Assembly (NCBI GenBank): GCA_018695135.1
Contig: JABHOV010000101.1
Coordinates: 1-45,381 of the forward strand
Source of the DNA: Candidatus Melainabacteria bacterium
GTDB lineage: Bacteria; Cyanobacteriota; Vampirovibrionia; LMEP-6097
DNA length: 45,381 nt
Direction of reading: 5' to 3'
Below the pieces are notes generated by a model that was not told the DNA's origin, made no database searches, and saw only the letters and a program-made list of their open reading frames with translations. Position numbers and translations under genes: made by a program. This document shows, piece by piece, positions 1 to 6,090 of this stretch. Each line of letters begins with the position of its first letter. Positions within the stretch are counted from its first letter, which is position 1.

Positions 1-154
1 AACCGATCACTGGCACGCATTTGGTAACAAGCTCACCAGTTGTGGTAATTACCAATCTCAAAACACCGTGAGTTGAAGGGTGTTGAGGCCCCATGTTTAT
101 AATCAGCTCTTCGGTTTTTAATCCTGTACTAGTATCTTGATCGAGTATCGCCAT
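1..154 (-). CDS. nuoD: NADH-quinone oxidoreductase subunit D, N-terminal part (runs off window)
   Basis: Reading the minus strand from ATG at 154-152 gives 51 codons open to the window edge. They begin [12 protein letters not shown] and contain [15 protein letters not shown], the hallmark N-terminal motif of the 49-kDa/NuoD subunit of respiratory complex I (and of related group 4 hydrogenase large subunits). NuoD sits in the peripheral arm near the quinone site. The rest of the gene lies outside the window, so complex I cannot be separated from a NuoD-like hydrogenase subunit here. The gene is divergent from the ureohydrolase-like gene with only 28 bases between start codons. A -10-like TAGTAT (166-161, minus strand) lies six bases before the ATG and no Shine-Dalgarno is visible, so the transcript may be leaderless. 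Confidence 0.88.
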   Translation of the reverse strand, partial: MAILDQDTSTGLKTEELIINMGPQHPSTHGVLRLVITTTGELVTKCVPVIG

Positions 155-182
155 AGCTAGATACTATGATACTATTGATTTC
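155..182. promoter_or_regulatory. Overlapping divergent promoters of nuoD and the ureohydrolase-like gene
   Basis: Only 28 bases separate two divergent starts. A minus-strand -10-like TAGTAT (161-166) is six bases from the nuoD ATG, and a plus-strand TACTAT (170-175) is seven bases from the GTG at 183. Any -35 element would have to lie inside the opposite coding region. This is visual matching only. Confidence 0.4.
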
Positions 183-1232
183 GTGATTCAAGAAGCTACT
201 ACTAACGCAAGAGCAAAGTTAGATAAGACGACTGCCCGGCAGCGTTACCAGCCATATGAGAATTTAGATATTGATCTAATTGCAGCGCCATGGGGTTTTG
301 GCGGAACTGACAACTTGGCTCAAGAGGGACCGCATGCACTTCTCGCTGAGCAAGATCTGGTCAAACAACTCACGGCAATTGGTGCCAAGGCTGTGGAGAT
401 TCATCCACCATCACTTGGTCCTTTTGAAATTCAAGAAGAAGCTAACCGAGTGCGCAACCTTGAAGCGATTCACACAGTTAACAATTGGCTGGCTGATAAA
501 GTCAAGTCATCTCTTAAAGCTGGTCATGTGCCGATTACTTTAGGAGGGGATGGTTCACTTTGTTTGGGGACGGTTGCTGGTTTATTGGAATATTGCATGG
601 AGTCTAATGCCGCAGATGAAGTTGCTGGAGCTCGCTTCGGGATAATTTGGATTAGTAATCATCTGTGCAACAGCTCCCCTCGCGTAACCAAGAGTTGGAA
701 TGCCAATCGCATGGTTTTTACTGCCTTGACTTTTGATGGTGATCCGCAACATGATGATTTTATTTCTTTAATGACATTCCGCGGACTTGGAACCAAAACC
801 AAATCAATGATGCGACCAAATCAAATTGTGCATCTTGGTATTAATCACAAATCAGCTCAAGAAGAAGCCGTTCACGAGTTTTATACAATGGAAGATATTG
901 AAGAGATTGGAGTGCGCAAAGCAATCAATCATGCGATTGACCACTTCAAGAACTTTGACAAGGTACATGTGATTCTTGATGTTAATGCTTTTGATTTAAG
1001 CGCAGTGAGTAATTATTCTTTGGGACAATTAAATTATCGTGAGGCTATGACCATCGCTCGTGAGCTTGATCTCAATTTACGCCGTCAAGGTAAACTAAGT
1101 TCTATCGATATCGTCGAGCATTGTCCTAGTCGCGAGGCTTGGGACAAAAAAGGCGAAACCGCTGAATGGGTTAAGGATTTTATAACTAATATATTTGGTG
1201 AGAATATATTTAATGCTGCTCGGAAGTATTAA
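183..1232 (+). CDS. Arginase/agmatinase-fold protein with degenerate metal site
   Basis: The 349-residue protein (GTG start) has the ureohydrolase layout: NLAQEGPHAL near residues 44-53, ITLGGDGSLCLG at 118-129, FGIIWISNH at 152-160, VILDVNAFD at 263-271 and the late GQLNYRE element at 281-287. Active arginases and agmatinases bind two Mn ions through GGDHS, DAHxD and DxDxxD. Here the histidine of GGDHS is glycine (124), the two aspartates of DAHxD are Ser158 and Cys162 with only His160 kept, and the second aspartate of DxD is Asn268. Five of the six classical ligands cannot all be present, so hydrolysis of arginine or agmatine is unlikely. The fold is probably kept for another role, or for a different metal or substrate. 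No neighbouring polyamine or arginine gene is visible; it is divergent from nuoD. Confidence 0.7.
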   Translation: MIQEATTNARAKLDKTTARQRYQPYENLDIDLIAAPWGFGGTDNLAQEGPHALLAEQDLVKQLTAIGAKAVEIHPPSLGPFEIQEEANRVRNLEAIHTVNNWLADKVKSSLKAGHVPITLGGDGSLCLGTVAGLLEYCMESNAADEVAGARFGIIWISNHLCNSSPRVTKSWNANRMVFTALTFDGDPQHDDFISLMTFRGLGTKTKSMMRPNQIVHLGINHKSAQEEAVHEFYTMEDIEEIGVRKAINHAIDHFKNFDKVHVILDVNAFDLSAVSNYSLGQLNYREAMTIARELDLNLRRQGKLSSIDIVEHCPSREAWDKKGETAEWVKDFITNIFGENIFNAARKY

Positions 1233-1249
1233 AATTGGCTCCCAGAAGC

Positions 1250-1637
1250 TTCAATAGCTGCGTTCTCGCTTTCGGGGACTCTGTTCCTTTACCCTTGACA
1301 TAGGTCTTCCATCTTCCCTGAACATTGTGGTGTAAACAAACTTCAGGACGCCTTGCAGGCTCTTGCAAGCCTTGTTCTTGAAGCTCTGGAAACAAATTTG
1401 GGTTTGAGTTAGGTAAATTTGTTGATTTTTGAGTTTTCGTAGAGCTTGTTAATAAAGTGCTAATTTTGCTCAAAGACAAGGCATACGAGTACAAAAGCTT
1501 GCTTTTGTGTTTACCCGAAGTTTATTGTCATAAACGTTCAGGGAAGATGGATAACCATGGTCACCAGTAAAAGAACTGAGACCCCGAAACGAGTAACACT
1601 GTAGTTGAGTAAAAGAAGCACTTTATCAACAAGCTCT
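1250..1637. repeat. Large imperfect palindrome filling the 1233-1674 gap
   Basis: The left arm (about 1250-1325) and right arm (about 1535-1623) are reverse complements over most of their length. Anchors include CTTCCATCTTCCCTGAAC (left) against GTTCAGGGAAGATGGA (right), and CTTTCGGGGACTC against GAGACCCCGAAACGAG. Nested inside is a 21-base arm at 1441-1461 matching 1617-1637 with one mismatch, plus a small hairpin around CAAAAGCTTGCTTTTG. The left arm also carries the core CAATAGCTGCGTT and, further in, GCAAGCCTTG, shared with the repeat family at 18503, 22191 and 31760. Open frames in this stretch look incidental. No convincing gene is seen between 1233 and 1674. Confidence 0.7.
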
Positions 1638-1674
1638 TAACCAAAGCCTAACTTCTCTCTGCTCTAATAGCTAC

Positions 1675-2208
1675 GTGAGCCAAGTAAATCAAAATTCACA
1701 ATTAAAGCAACTCAGTTTAGAGGATAAACTGGGCCGCGAAAAGCAACTAGCAAGCCAGCTAGAACCGCTTAAAATGCAGCTTGCAACAGTGCGTCAAACC
1801 GGTCCTGTCAACGGTATATCTGCTGAGAACATAGAAGCTCTCATTGTTAGACATGAAGAGTATATTGTTGACTTGAGAGACTCCATTGATGCAGAGATCA
1901 AACCAGCTTCAGTAAATGAAATCCCTAACCTTAAATCCAAAGTCGATGACTATTTAGCTAGACATGGCAAGGTTCAAACCAACTCTGAGATGGTATTTCA
2001 TACTAGATTTGATAGTATGTCATCTCGGGAAGCAACACAAATTAGATTAATGCAAGATGCTGTAACCAAGCCTATTTTTGGCAATGATAAGAAAGTCCTT
2101 GATTCATGGGACAAAGGCGGCAAGGGCGAGAGTTATATCCAAAGAACCGAAGATATGAAGCAAGGTTTATTCAACCTGATGGCTATTCGCGAACAAAACA
2201 GGGCATAA
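1675..2208 (+). CDS. Hypothetical soluble protein, 177 aa
   Basis: I do not recognise this protein. It is 177 residues, charged and helix-rich, with no membrane segment or signal peptide. The N-terminal third (QLKQLSLEDKLGREKQLA) looks amphipathic and possibly coiled coil; the rest has no clear motif. It starts at GTG 1675, six bases after a -10-like TCTAAT (1663-1668), with no Shine-Dalgarno. A perfect inverted repeat begins at its stop codon and probably acts as terminator. Flanking genes on both sides are also unrecognised, so context does not suggest a role. The frame ends cleanly and has normal codon use, so I take it as a real gene. Confidence 0.55.
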   Translation: MSQVNQNSQLKQLSLEDKLGREKQLASQLEPLKMQLATVRQTGPVNGISAENIEALIVRHEEYIVDLRDSIDAEIKPASVNEIPNLKSKVDDYLARHGKVQTNSEMVFHTRFDSMSSREATQIRLMQDAVTKPIFGNDKKVLDSWDKGGKGESYIQRTEDMKQGLFNLMAIREQNRA

Positions 2209-2326
2209 ATGGAGACCCCGGGTATCGTCATTTTTAATCTTTGACTTCAAAAAACTTTTTAATACAGCCTATAATCACCAAAGAACGACTTAATTCTTGA
2301 AAAATGACGATACCCGGGGTCTCCAT
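2209..2326. repeat. 27-bp perfect inverted repeat, REP/MITE-like (ATGGAGACCCCGGG type)
   Basis: The arms 2209-2235 and 2300-2326 are perfect reverse complements over 27 bases. They start ATGGAGACCCCGGGTATCG and end in a run of T, with a 64-base spacer. The right arm is followed by T-rich sequence, so it could also terminate the preceding gene. The organisation (GC-rich outer arm, AT-rich middle, single copy abutting a stop codon) resembles the elements mobilised by REP-associated tyrosine transposases. No such transposase is in the window, so that is inference. The remainder of the 2209-2509 gap holds the promoter noted below. Confidence 0.75.
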
Positions 2327-2365
2327 TTTTAATATTGCTTTTTTGCTTTTTATTAAAACAAAAGC

Positions 2366-2395
2366 TTGACTTTTGTATATACAAAATGCTAAGAT
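2366..2395 (+). promoter_or_regulatory. Candidate promoter with a palindromic operator in the spacer
   Basis: TTGACT (2366-2371) and TAAGAT (2390-2395) are spaced 18 bases apart. The spacer contains a perfect 16-base palindrome, TTTTGTATATACAAAA (2371-2386), placed where a repressor would block RNA polymerase. It would serve the gene starting at 2522, leaving a leader of about 120 bases. Confidence 0.5.
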
Positions 2396-2521
2396 TCTAT
2401 CTTGTAAATACATTCTTTTCTGGTTAGGAATTAGGTGTTTTTACTCAGGTCGTCGTAATACAGATATACGTTACTCAGCATTGATATGCTAAGATGATGT
2501 AAATCAGCCATGGAGTACCGA

Positions 2522-3184
2522 ATGAGCACCCCTATAAGCAGCAATTCAGCTATCGATGAGCTTACAACAAGCTCTGCAGTAGGTAGTTTTGGCAAAGCCA
2601 GGTTAGACCCACGTACAGGTATAGAATCTGTTCGTGAAGGTCAAAAAGCGAGCATTGCTGAAGAATCACAACAGGCTTTGCTTGAACCAGCTATCGAGGG
2701 TGAGGGTGAAATTGAGCTTGAGCATGACTTGCGCAACGCAGATGAGTTTGCTCCTTACGATGCGAAACGTGACAAAGATAAAGAAAGAAATCAAGGTCAA
2801 CAGCAACGTAGAAAACGACGTATTGGTAAAGCCAAGGGCGCAAACGCTCTTGAAGACGAGGAATACGACGAAGAGGATGTAAATGGCTTCCTTGGATTTT
2901 TAGATCAGCTATGGCAAAGACTCACTGAATTAGTTGAGGATGTTGCAGAAGAATTTGATAATTGGAACAAATGGTTTAAAAAAGAAAAGGTCAAACCGCC
3001 TGAGCCAGACCGTTCTAGAGTTACCTACATTAGAGACGAGTACCAAGCAAATAGAAGTCCTCACCTCTGGAAATCAGACCCTGACCGCAAGTGGATACTT
3101 GCTTTTGGGGCAACCAAGATTAATAATGTCGTCACTGCGATTTTGCATAAGTATCAGAACGAGACTATCTCTAAAGATGCCTGA
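2522..3184 (+). CDS. Hypothetical acidic protein, 220 aa
   Basis: Unrecognised. I chose ATG 2522 because GGAG at 2512-2515 is correctly spaced before it; an ATG at 2510 would add four residues. The protein has a low-complexity, charged first half (acidic stretches around GEGEIELEHD, then a basic QQQRRKRRIGKAKG patch and EDEEYDEED). An amphipathic, aromatic-rich segment follows (FLGFLDQLWQRLTELVEDVA). The C-terminal ~70 residues (RSRVTYIRDEYQANRSPHLW onward) look more ordered. There is no signal peptide or transmembrane span. It lies between repeat elements and is probably monocistronic. Function unknown. Confidence 0.55.
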   Translation: MSTPISSNSAIDELTTSSAVGSFGKARLDPRTGIESVREGQKASIAEESQQALLEPAIEGEGEIELEHDLRNADEFAPYDAKRDKDKERNQGQQQRRKRRIGKAKGANALEDEEYDEEDVNGFLGFLDQLWQRLTELVEDVAEEFDNWNKWFKKEKVKPPEPDRSRVTYIRDEYQANRSPHLWKSDPDRKWILAFGATKINNVVTAILHKYQNETISKDA

Positions 3185-3192
3185 TATACGCT

Positions 3193-3400
3193 GTAGGGCT
3201 GTAGAGCTGTAACGCATTAGGTAGATTCACCTAGGGATCCACTGAAAAAAGCAAAGTCTCAACCCTTATCTGACACGTGTTTCACACGGTCAGAACCTTT
3301 TTCCATGGACCCGACTAGAAAAACTTCGTTTTTCAGCGTGTCCCTAGCTAAAACCCGTTACAGTGTTTTCGCCTTACAGCCTATGAGCTTTTTAGAGCCA
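3193..3400. repeat. Nested palindromic element (GGACCCGACTAG / GTGTCC family)
   Basis: The 3185-3467 gap is mostly a nested palindrome. An outer CTGTAACG near 3208 pairs with CGTTACAG near 3356. A middle TAGGGA-CACTGAAAAA (near 3231) pairs with TTTTTCAGCGTGTCCCTA (3330-3346). Inner hairpins are CTGACacgtgtttcacacgGTCAG and GACTAGAAAAACttcGTTTTTC. The core 3307-3343 recurs at 8017-8052 and, as a variant, at 7759-7796 and 34137-34173. No gene seen in the gap. Confidence 0.65.
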
Positions 3401-3467
3401 TAGAGCCTTGCAGCAATAAAATCGATATCAATAAGTTCTTTCCCAAGGCTATATATGAATGTAAGTC

Positions 3468-3767
3468 ATGACAAACAACACAATTACTAACCTACATAAA
3501 CAAGCTAAGGCGAATCTATTAGACAACACCTTAGTACAGGATATCCGCGCTAAAATCCAGGAGATTGCAAGTAAATTGCCTGATCTTCTGGGACGCGTGG
3601 ATATCACTGGGCATTTTAGATTAAAGCATCTTAAACAAACTGCTTTAAAGCGCATGAACAAAAAGCGCGGCAAATTTAAATTAGCACTCGAGTCTTTGGG
3701 CTGGGGTACTCTCGTTGATCTTCTTGAGTCTGCATTTTGCGGGCAGGAAGTTGATGTTTGGGTATAA
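3468..3767 (+). CDS. Hypothetical basic protein, 99 aa
   Basis: A 99-residue basic protein (MTNNTITNLHKQAKANLLDN start) that I do not recognise. It is predicted mostly helical, without membrane segment or signal peptide. The middle (RLKHLKQTALKRMNKKRGKF) is strongly basic and could bind nucleic acid, but no named domain is visible. The start ATG at 3468 is preceded by AT-rich TATATGAA and no Shine-Dalgarno. It is convergent with glmU, separated by a long inverted repeat that probably ends both transcripts. An open frame also exists on the opposite strand, so some doubt remains. Confidence 0.45.
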   Translation: MTNNTITNLHKQAKANLLDNTLVQDIRAKIQEIASKLPDLLGRVDITGHFRLKHLKQTALKRMNKKRGKFKLALESLGWGTLVDLLESAFCGQEVDVWV

Positions 3768-3790
3768 TTAAAGGTCTGTTTTACAGACCG

Positions 3791-4023
3791 GTTGCGCTCA
3801 CTCTGTTCGCTGGTTGCGTTCGCCTTTCAGGCTTCACTGCTTGAGGGATAAGCGCCTGCCTCTTGTGGCAAAGAATTATAAACTTCGTTTTAAAATCCAA
3901 TAATATCGATCTTGGCTAATGCCTTGCTATGGTAAACACTATGCAACAAGAAGCAGGCGCTTTAGCTCCGCAAGCAGTGAAGCCTGAAAGGCGAACGCAA
4001 CCAGCGAACAGAGTGAGCGCAAC
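3791..4023. repeat. Inverted repeat with 53-bp perfect arms between convergent genes (GGTTGCG family)
   Basis: The arms 3791-3843 and 3971-4023 are perfect reverse complements over 53 bases and stay similar to 3869/3945. Each arm contains GTTGCGCTCACTCTGTTCGC and a GGTTGCG spacer unit. The same TTGCG/CACT.TGTTCGC modules recur at 27270-27462 and 45117-45314. It sits between the 99-aa gene and the end of glmU, so it may double as a bidirectional terminator. The ~75-base centre is AT-rich with no gene. Confidence 0.8.
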
Positions 4024-4033
4024 AATAGGATAC

Positions 4034-5398
4034 TTACTTCGTAAGTTGTTTATTCCGTTTATGCTCTTGCTTCGGTCTTGCAATTGCAAGAGTATCTTCA
4101 GGTACATCTTTTGTTACAACTGATCCAGCTGCAACTATACTTCTTTCACCAATTTTGATCGGTGCTATTAATACTGAGTTGGCGCCTGTAGACACCCGAG
4201 CGTTGATAACGGTTTCGTATTTTTCACCAGTGCGGTGATCATAGTTTGCAATGATAGTTCCAGCTCCAACATTAACGTTGTTTTTGAGTTGGGCGTCACC
4301 GATATAACTTAAGTGGGCGGCTGCACAGTTGTCACCGATTGCTGAATTTTTGATTTCAACGAAGTTACCAATTCTCACATTGTCATTGATGTCAGAGCCA
4401 TCACGAATATGTGCAAATGGTCCTATCATTGCGTTTGCGCCAATCGAGCTTCTTGAAATATGTGATTGGATCACTTGTGAGTTTTCACCAATTTCTGCCG
4501 GTCCATAAATACTTGTGTTGGGACCGATGTTGCAGCCTTTGCCGATTACTACTCGTCTTTGTATATAAGTGTTGGGAAGTATTATAGTGTCTTCTCCAAT
4601 ATCAGCATCCGAACTAATAAAGGTCGAAGCTGGATCAACGATGGTGACACCGTTTTGCATTAAGTCGTGGAGGGTTGCTTCGTTTTTGAGTTTCCAAACA
4701 AGTGACAAATCCTCTCTTGTGTTTACACCAAGTACTTCATAGGGATTTTTGAGATCGCAGGCACTAATCTCGTGACCTTGGGAGTCAGCCCAGCCGATGA
4801 TATCGGTTAGGTAGTATTCTTCTTGAGCGTTATCGTTTTTGAGTTTGTTCAAGCCTTCTTCAACGGTGCTCCATTCAAAACAATAAACTCCTGCATTGAC
4901 TTCTTTGATTTGTCTTTCAGCTTCGCTGCAATCCTTATCTTCTTTGATGGCAAGGATGCGATTGTCTTTGCGGATGACTCTGCCGTAACCATCAGGATGG
5001 TTCAAGTGGCAGCTTAGAAAACTAATATCAACGATATTGTCTTGGTGAAATTTGATCATGTCATTGAGGGTTTCTGCCCTAATGAGTGGTGAGTCGCCAT
5101 TGATGACAAGTACTGTGCCTTCGTAGCCTTGAAGCTGTTCTCTGACACACATCAGGGCGTGTCCGGTACCGAGCTGTTCTTCTTGGATCACTGTTGAGAC
5201 TGGGTAGGCATGAAGAAAGCTCTTGACTTCCTCGGCTTGGTGCCCGCAAACTACAATTATATCTTCACTCTCTACTTCTGAGAGGCTTTCCAAAACCCAA
5301 GAAAGTATAGGTTTATCAAAGATTCGATGCAATACTTTAACCTTGTCTGACTTGAGACGAGAGCCTGATCCTGCAGCTAATACAACGGTTTTAACCAT
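4034..5398 (-). CDS. glmU: Bifunctional GlcNAc-1-phosphate uridyltransferase / glucosamine-1-phosphate acetyltransferase
   Basis: GlmU makes UDP-GlcNAc in the cytoplasm: acetyl-CoA-dependent acetylation of GlcN-1-P, then UTP-dependent uridylylation. The 454-residue length is typical. The N-terminal pyrophosphorylase domain starts VVLAAGSGSRLKSDKVKVLH (LxxGxGxRM-K loop) and has EQLGTGHALM and the nucleotide-site VINGDSPLI. The C-terminal half is a left-handed beta-helix of hexapeptide repeats with GNFVEIKNSAIG, AAHLSYIGDA and GAGTIIANYD, the acetyltransferase signature. The start ATG (5398) follows a -10-like TAATAT (5410-5405) by six bases without Shine-Dalgarno. The stop lies just outside the long inverted repeat at 3791-4023. 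It supplies peptidoglycan and surface polysaccharide synthesis, matching murE and the sugar genes further on. Confidence 0.96.
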   Translation of the reverse strand: MVKTVVLAAGSGSRLKSDKVKVLHRIFDKPILSWVLESLSEVESEDIIVVCGHQAEEVKSFLHAYPVSTVIQEEQLGTGHALMCVREQLQGYEGTVLVINGDSPLIRAETLNDMIKFHQDNIVDISFLSCHLNHPDGYGRVIRKDNRILAIKEDKDCSEAERQIKEVNAGVYCFEWSTVEEGLNKLKNDNAQEEYYLTDIIGWADSQGHEISACDLKNPYEVLGVNTREDLSLVWKLKNEATLHDLMQNGVTIVDPASTFISSDADIGEDTIILPNTYIQRRVVIGKGCNIGPNTSIYGPAEIGENSQVIQSHISRSSIGANAMIGPFAHIRDGSDINDNVRIGNFVEIKNSAIGDNCAAAHLSYIGDAQLKNNVNVGAGTIIANYDHRTGEKYETVINARVSTGANSVLIAPIKIGERSIVAAGSVVTKDVPEDTLAIARPKQEHKRNKQLTK

Positions 5399-5415
5399 CT
5401 TGCAATATTAGCATA

Positions 5416-5509
5416 GGGTCGTATCCTGACATCTGACATTTCAGCGTATTACATATTCACTACTTCAATTTGTCATTACGTGGAAATGTCAGATGTCAGG
5501 ATACGACCC
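5416..5509. repeat. REP/MITE-like inverted repeat, GGGTCGTATCCTGACAT family (complete copy 1)
   Basis: Arms 5416-5442 and 5483-5509 are 27-base perfect reverse complements starting GGGTCGTATCCTGACATCTG, with a 40-base spacer, placed upstream of glmU. Another complete copy is at 19804-19893, single arms are at 19916-19941 and 38550-38575, and a fragment is at 35342-35350. The arm style (GGGTC... ending in an AT-rich TGACATTT) is like sequences flanking REP-associated tyrosine transposases, but no transposase is present here. Confidence 0.8.
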
Positions 5510-5539
5510 CTGATACCTTAACAATTTCTTTATTAAGTA

Positions 5540-5916
5540 AAGACTAGACATCGGGTGTCGACTCTGTTAGTATAGGTAGAACCGACATTTAGTCCGCATC
5601 TTTCCAAGTTTCTGTATCAAACTTGGTTTCTGGAATCAATTACGTTTCCTAGAGTAAAAAACTTATTCGACAATTCAACCCGTTGATACGCTAGCAAGTC
5701 TTGCGTCAAATTCTTTTGGCGCATAGATTTGATTTCTTCGAGTTTTGATCATGAATAATACGTAATAGACCTGTTTTGAAACGAAGTTTCGATGTGCAGG
5801 TCGATCAAAAAAAGGTAGCAACCGCAAGGAACGTGCGTGTTGCCTTTGGAGATAAATTAGGCTTCCAAAACAAGTCTAATAATTATCTGAGGGGATAAAG
5901 GAAGGAAAGAAGAGAT
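5540..5916 (+). promoter_or_regulatory. Long, structured leader upstream of the 57-aa ORF
   Basis: About 375 bases without a gene. It contains a hairpin GACCTG...GAAACgaaGTTTC...CAGGTC near 5769-5803 and a strong hairpin near 5818-5848 in which GCAACCGCA pairs with TGCG-T-GTTGC. Next come a purine-rich Shine-Dalgarno region and the ATG at 5917. The arrangement suggests a long 5' UTR or an undescribed RNA, but I could not match it to a known riboswitch class. Function is unproven. Confidence 0.35.
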
Positions 5917-6090
5917 ATGGGCATCGCAACATTAGCATTAACATCAGCAACATTATTAAGTGGTCTTGTGACGGCAGCGCAAATGAAGCCTGGATTTATT
6001 GACGATACTTCTTCCGTTGTTGGACGTGCTAGAGGAAATCTTAGTTCAAGAGATACAGGAGTATCTTTAGCTAAGAAGCAAGCTGCCTAA
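5917..6090 (+). CDS. Small hydrophobic-start protein, 57 aa, strong ribosome site
   Basis: ATG 5917 to TAA 6088-6090 encodes 57 residues beginning MGIATLALTSATLLSGLVTA. This is a hydrophobic stretch (about residues 3-20) that could be a membrane anchor or signal, followed by a polar tail ending SLAKKQAA. A purine-rich GGAAGGAAAGAAGAG directly precedes the start, the strongest ribosome site in this part of the window, and a structured leader lies upstream. Its last four bases overlap the 3' end of the convergent 531-aa gene. I do not recognise a family. The ribosome site and sequence composition make it likely real despite its size. Confidence 0.6.
   Translation: MGIATLALTSATLLSGLVTAAQMKPGFIDDTSSVVGRARGNLSSRDTGVSLAKKQAA

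Noticed and set aside
1210-1494. 94-codon minus-strand frame
   Set aside because: Lies almost wholly in the palindromic element at 1250-1637 and overlaps the end of the ureohydrolase-like gene; no ribosome site and no protein-like pattern.
3916-4123. Short frames on both strands near 3916-4123
   Set aside because: They are translations of the 53-bp inverted repeat and of the end of glmU on the wrong strand.
5769-5848. Known riboswitch or 6S/tmRNA-like gene in the 5.5-5.9 kb leader
   Set aside because: Hairpins are clear, but no conserved core of a known class could be recognised by eye.
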